A stretch of 64,000 bases of DNA from Lelliottia sp. JS-SCA-14 (lineage in GTDB: Bacteria; Pseudomonadota; Gammaproteobacteria; Enterobacterales; Enterobacteriaceae): positions 124,001-188,000 of the forward strand of contig NZ_CP141606.1 of assembly GCF_035593345.1 (NCBI RefSeq), read 5' to 3'. The translations under genes were made by a program, and so were the position numbers. The notes beneath the pieces are model-generated. The model saw only the letters and a program-made list of their open reading frames with translations, was not told the origin of the DNA and searched no databases. Of this stretch, positions 61,162-64,000 are shown piece after piece. How positions within the stretch are numbered: position 1 is the stretch's first letter; each line of letters starts with the position of its first letter.

Positions 61162-62306
61162 TTGGTTGCGTTATATGCGTTAACCGCCTCCACAACCACG
61201 TCACTATTGGCCTCAAGGCCCGAAATCTCGGCCAGCGCGGCCTGTGGGCCTTTGGCATCAATCAGCTGAGCCAGCTCCAGCGCCTGCGGGTCCTGCTCGC
61301 TGCGATAGTGCATCGCGCCCGCAATCCCTTTCACCAGGTTAGCGTGCGGCAGACCGTATTCCAGCGTGCCGAGCAGCGGCTTGATCAGGCGATCGCCCGC
61401 GCTCAGTTTACGCAGCGGCTGACGACCCACGCGCTCAACGTCATCTTTCAGATACGGGTTTTCAAAACGACCGAGGATTTTTTGAATGTATGCCGCATGT
61501 TTCTCAGCATCAAAACCGTAGCGTTTGATCAGGACCGCGCCGCTCTCGTCCATGGCACCTTTTACCACCGCGCGGATTTTCTCATCGAGAATCGCATCAC
61601 GAATGGTCTGATGACCGGCCAATTTTCCGAGGTACGCGGTTATAGCATGCCCGGTGTTCAGCGTGAAGAGTTTGCGTTCGACAAATGCCATCAGGTTATC
61701 GGTTAATTCCATACCTGGGATGTTCGGCAGCTGGCCCTTGAACTGGGTTTTGTCGACAATCCACTCGCTGAAGGTTTCAACGGTCACTTCCAGCGGATCG
61801 TGGGTCGCTGACTCTGACGGCGGAACAATGCGGTCCACGGCAGAATCGACAAAGCCTACGTGCTCTTCGACCCAGGCTTTATCTTCGTCCGCCACAGCGG
61901 CCATCACGTGGCCTTTCAGCTGCGTGGTGCCGCGCACCATGTTTTCACAGGCGATGATGTTCAGCGGGGTGGTAACGCCCAGGGCTTTACGTTTTGCCAG
62001 GCCTTTCGCCACGGCTGGGGCGATGCGCTCAAGCACAACCGGACCGACGGCGGTGGTCACCAGGTCAACGCTTGCGATCAGATCAACGACGTCGTCGCCA
62101 ATGCTGCTGACCGCATTCACGCCGGAGACGGTTTCAACCAGCTCGTTTTCTCCCACGACGTGAACCTGATAGCTATGACGGGCATTCAGGGCGTCGAGCA
62201 CCACTTGATTCACATCGGCGAATGTCAGCGTAATGCCCGCGTCTGCCAGCAGTTTGCCGATAAAACCACGACCAATATTACCTGCGCCAAAATGTAATGC
62301 TTTCAT
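61158..62306 (-). CDS. mtlD: Mannitol-1-phosphate 5-dehydrogenase MtlD (382 aa)
   Basis: A polyol-specific long-chain dehydrogenase converting mannitol 1-phosphate to fructose 6-phosphate with NAD. The dinucleotide motif is [17 protein letters not shown]; catalytic Lys lies in the [20 protein letters not shown] segment. The ATG at 62306 gives the E. coli length; six more upstream codons are open. It follows mtlA. Confidence 0.97.
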   Translation of the reverse strand: MKALHFGAGNIGRGFIGKLLADAGITLTFADVNQVVLDALNARHSYQVHVVGENELVETVSGVNAVSSIGDDVVDLIASVDLVTTAVGPVVLERIAPAVAKGLAKRKALGVTTPLNIIACENMVRGTTQLKGHVMAAVADEDKAWVEEHVGFVDSAVDRIVPPSESATHDPLEVTVETFSEWIVDKTQFKGQLPNIPGMELTDNLMAFVERKLFTLNTGHAITAYLGKLAGHQTIRDAILDEKIRAVVKGAMDESGAVLIKRYGFDAEKHAAYIQKILGRFENPYLKDDVERVGRQPLRKLSAGDRLIKPLLGTLEYGLPHANLVKGIAGAMHYRSEQDPQALELAQLIDAKGPQAALAEISGLEANSDVVVEAVNAYNATK

Positions 62307-62344
62307 AGTATTAACCTTCATCAATGTTTTGACCCGAGAGGGCT

Positions 62345-62447
62345 GGGGTGAGGCATTTCCCTCACCCTAACCCTCTCCCAAAGGGAGAGGGGATAGACCG
62401 CACCCCATTTTACTCCCTCTCCCGGGGGAGAGGGCAGGGGTGAGGGC
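62345..62447. repeat. Dispersed palindromic repeats (GGGAGAGGGTTAGGG family), pair between mtlA and mtlD
   Basis: An inverted unit (CCCTCACCCTAACCCTCTCC plus AAAGGGAGAGGGG, about 62361-62393) and a direct unit (CCCTCTCCCGGGGGAGAGGG plus CAGGGGTGAGGGCG, about 62412-62447), preceded by a partial GGCTGGGGTGAGG at 62341-62353. They fill most of the mtlA-mtlD intergenic region, where they could lower downstream expression or stabilise the mtlA message. Confidence 0.85.
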
Positions 62448-62452
62448 GAACG

Positions 62453-64000
62453 TTACTTGTTCAGCAGCGCCAGTACTTCTTCCACGCTGGTGGTCTGCGC
62501 CAGGCGCTCGATGACGGATTCGTCATCCAGGGCGTTGGTCAGGCTGGTAATCACCTGGATGTGCTCGTTGTTGCGAGCGGCGATACCAATCACCAGACGG
62601 GCGATGTCGTCTTCTTCTTCACCGAAGCGCACGCCTGCCGGGTACTGACAGAACACCACGCCGGTTTTCAGCACGCGATCTTTCGCTTCAACCGTGCCGT
62701 GCGGAACCGCGATGGACTCGCCCAGGTAGGTTGGGGTCAGTTTCTCACGTTCCAGCATCGCATCCACATATTCTGGCTCGACATAACCGCCTTTCACCAG
62801 CTGCTCACCGGCAAAGCGAATCGCTTCTTCTTTGTGGCTCGCAGTACGACCGAGGAAGATGTTCTCAGCGCCCAGACGGAACAGGTGGCTGTCGTTTGGA
62901 TCAAAGCTGTCTTTCAGGCTATCACGGACTTTCACTTCGTTGTCGGTGTGACGCTGTGCTGCCACCAGACGCTCAGTCAGGCTGGTGTACAGGCCGCTGT
63001 CGAGGAAGTTAGTCAGAGAAATATGCTGCGCCTGTGGCACCTGACGCATCGCACGCTCTGTCAGATCGCGGTGCGTGATAACCAGGTCGACATCTGGCGG
63101 CAGGCTGTTGATGGCGCTGTTGGTCACGGAGATGTGGGTCAGGCCCGCATCCTGGACTTTCTTACGCAGCACGCCAGCACCCATGGCGCTTGAACCCATA
63201 CCGGCATCACAGGCGACGATGATTTTGCGCACGTGGCTCAGGTCGTTAGACACTTCGCCAGCAGACAGCGGAGTTGCCGCGCCTTTGGATTCAGATTTCA
63301 TATCCTGCATGCGACGGGTCGCTGCTTCGATATCGTCGTCTTCTTTCACTTTGCTGGTTTTCAGCAGGATGGCTGAGACCGCGAAGGAGACCGCCATGGC
63401 CGCACAAATTGCCGCGATGTTCGCGAAGTACGCGCCTTTCGGAGTCATCGCCAGAACCGCCAGGATGGAGCCTGGAGACGCCGGAGAAACCAGGCCGCCG
63501 TTCAGCATAGTCAGTGTGAACACACCGGTCATACCGCCGAGGATAACGGCCAGGATCAGACGTGGGTTCATCAGAACATATGGGAAGTAAATTTCGTGGA
63601 TACCACCCAGGAAGTGGATGATAGCCGCGCCGCCTGCAGACTGTTTAGCGCTGCCGCGACCGAAGAACATGTACGCCAGCAGAACACCCATACCTGGACC
63701 TGGGTTCGCTTCAATCAGGAAGAAGATGGATTTGCCCAGTTCATGGGACTGCTGAATACCCAACGGTGAGAAGATACCGTGGTTGATGGCGTTGTTGAGG
63801 AACAGGATTTTCGCCGGTTCAACAAAGATAGACGCCAGCGGCAGCATGTCGTGCACGACCATGAAGTTAACGCCAGCGGCCAGCACTTTCGACAGCACTT
63901 CAACCGCAGGGCCAATGCCGAGGAACGCCAGAATCGCCAGGATCATACCGATGATGCCAGCGGAGAAGTTGTTCACCAGCATTTCGAAGCCGGATTTGAT
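62453..64000 (-). CDS. mtlA: Mannitol-specific PTS enzyme IICBA MtlA, C-terminal part
   Basis: The visible 515 residues hold the end of the membrane IIC domain (with GGIHEIYFPYVLMNPRLILA, the GGIHEIYFPYV sugar-binding loop), the IIB domain with phosphocysteine in KIIVACDAGMGSSAMGAGVL, and the IIA domain with the phosphohistidine in ESIAVPHGTVEAKDR. Together these import mannitol and phosphorylate it to mannitol 1-phosphate. The frame is open at position 64000; the N-terminus is outside. It leads mtlA-mtlD-mtlR. Confidence 0.97.
   Translation of the reverse strand: MKSGFEMLVNNFSAGIIGMILAILAFLGIGPAVEVLSKVLAAGVNFMVVHDMLPLASIFVEPAKILFLNNAINHGIFSPLGIQQSHELGKSIFFLIEANPGPGMGVLLAYMFFGRGSAKQSAGGAAIIHFLGGIHEIYFPYVLMNPRLILAVILGGMTGVFTLTMLNGGLVSPASPGSILAVLAMTPKGAYFANIAAICAAMAVSFAVSAILLKTSKVKEDDDIEAATRRMQDMKSESKGAATPLSAGEVSNDLSHVRKIIVACDAGMGSSAMGAGVLRKKVQDAGLTHISVTNSAINSLPPDVDLVITHRDLTERAMRQVPQAQHISLTNFLDSGLYTSLTERLVAAQRHTDNEVKVRDSLKDSFDPNDSHLFRLGAENIFLGRTASHKEEAIRFAGEQLVKGGYVEPEYVDAMLEREKLTPTYLGESIAVPHGTVEAKDRVLKTGVVFCQYPAGVRFGEEEDDIARLVIGIAARNNEHIQVITSLTNALDDESVIERLAQTTSVEEVLALLNK

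Overview
The window is chromosomal DNA from an enterobacterium (Enterobacteriaceae), most like Enterobacter or a close relative such as Lelliottia or Leclercia. Gene content and order follow the E. coli K-12 yic-rph-dut-rpmBG-waa-kbl/tdh-cysE-lld-mtl region almost gene for gene. The lipopolysaccharide (LPS) core cluster, with waaE and wabG homologues, is of the Klebsiella/Enterobacter kind rather than the E. coli kind. The genus is an inference from gene recognition; no database was searched.

Layout. 1-2550: a partial MerR-type regulator, a small lipoprotein, a methyltransferase-like protein and about 650 bp of repeats and hairpins. 2552-5160: an AT-rich accessory segment beside selC (tRNA-Sec). 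It holds a SymE-type toxin with a possible antisense RNA, a ribbon-helix-helix protein and a retron (msr-msd candidate, SLOG/nucleoside-deoxyribosyltransferase-like effector, reverse transcriptase). The effector is split by a +1 frameshift while the reverse transcriptase is intact. 5648-13000: yicJ-yicI (alpha-xyloside transport and cleavage), a seven-unit REP array, yicH and xanP, which has a perfect PurR operator. 13104-18967: the gmk-rpoZ-spoT-trmH-recG group on the minus strand. 19218-31175: ligB, a phosphoethanolamine-transferase-like gene, yicG, yicC, rph-pyrE with its attenuator, slmA, dut, coaBC, radC, rpmB-rpmG-mutM and coaD.

31179-45019 is the LPS inner/outer core cluster: waaE, waaA, a sulfatase-fold membrane protein, two glycosyltransferases, waaL, an oppositely oriented GT4 glycosyltransferase, then wabG, waaQ, waaC, waaF and hldD. 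45235-49357 holds kbl-tdh (threonine catabolism), another core-type glycosyltransferase and yibQ. 49361-55561 holds envC, gpmI and the yibN-grxC-secB-gpsA-cysE run. 55620-60513 holds trmL, the lldPRD L-lactate operon with two LldR-like operators exactly 126 bp apart and an ArcA-like box, and yibL. 60571-64000 is mtlR-mtlD and the C-terminal part of mtlA (mannitol uptake and oxidation).

A G/C-rich palindromic repeat with the core GGGAGAGGGTTAGGGTGAG recurs in gene-end positions along the window. Ordinary REP/BIME repeats are also present. The most interesting part is the selC-linked retron/SymE segment.
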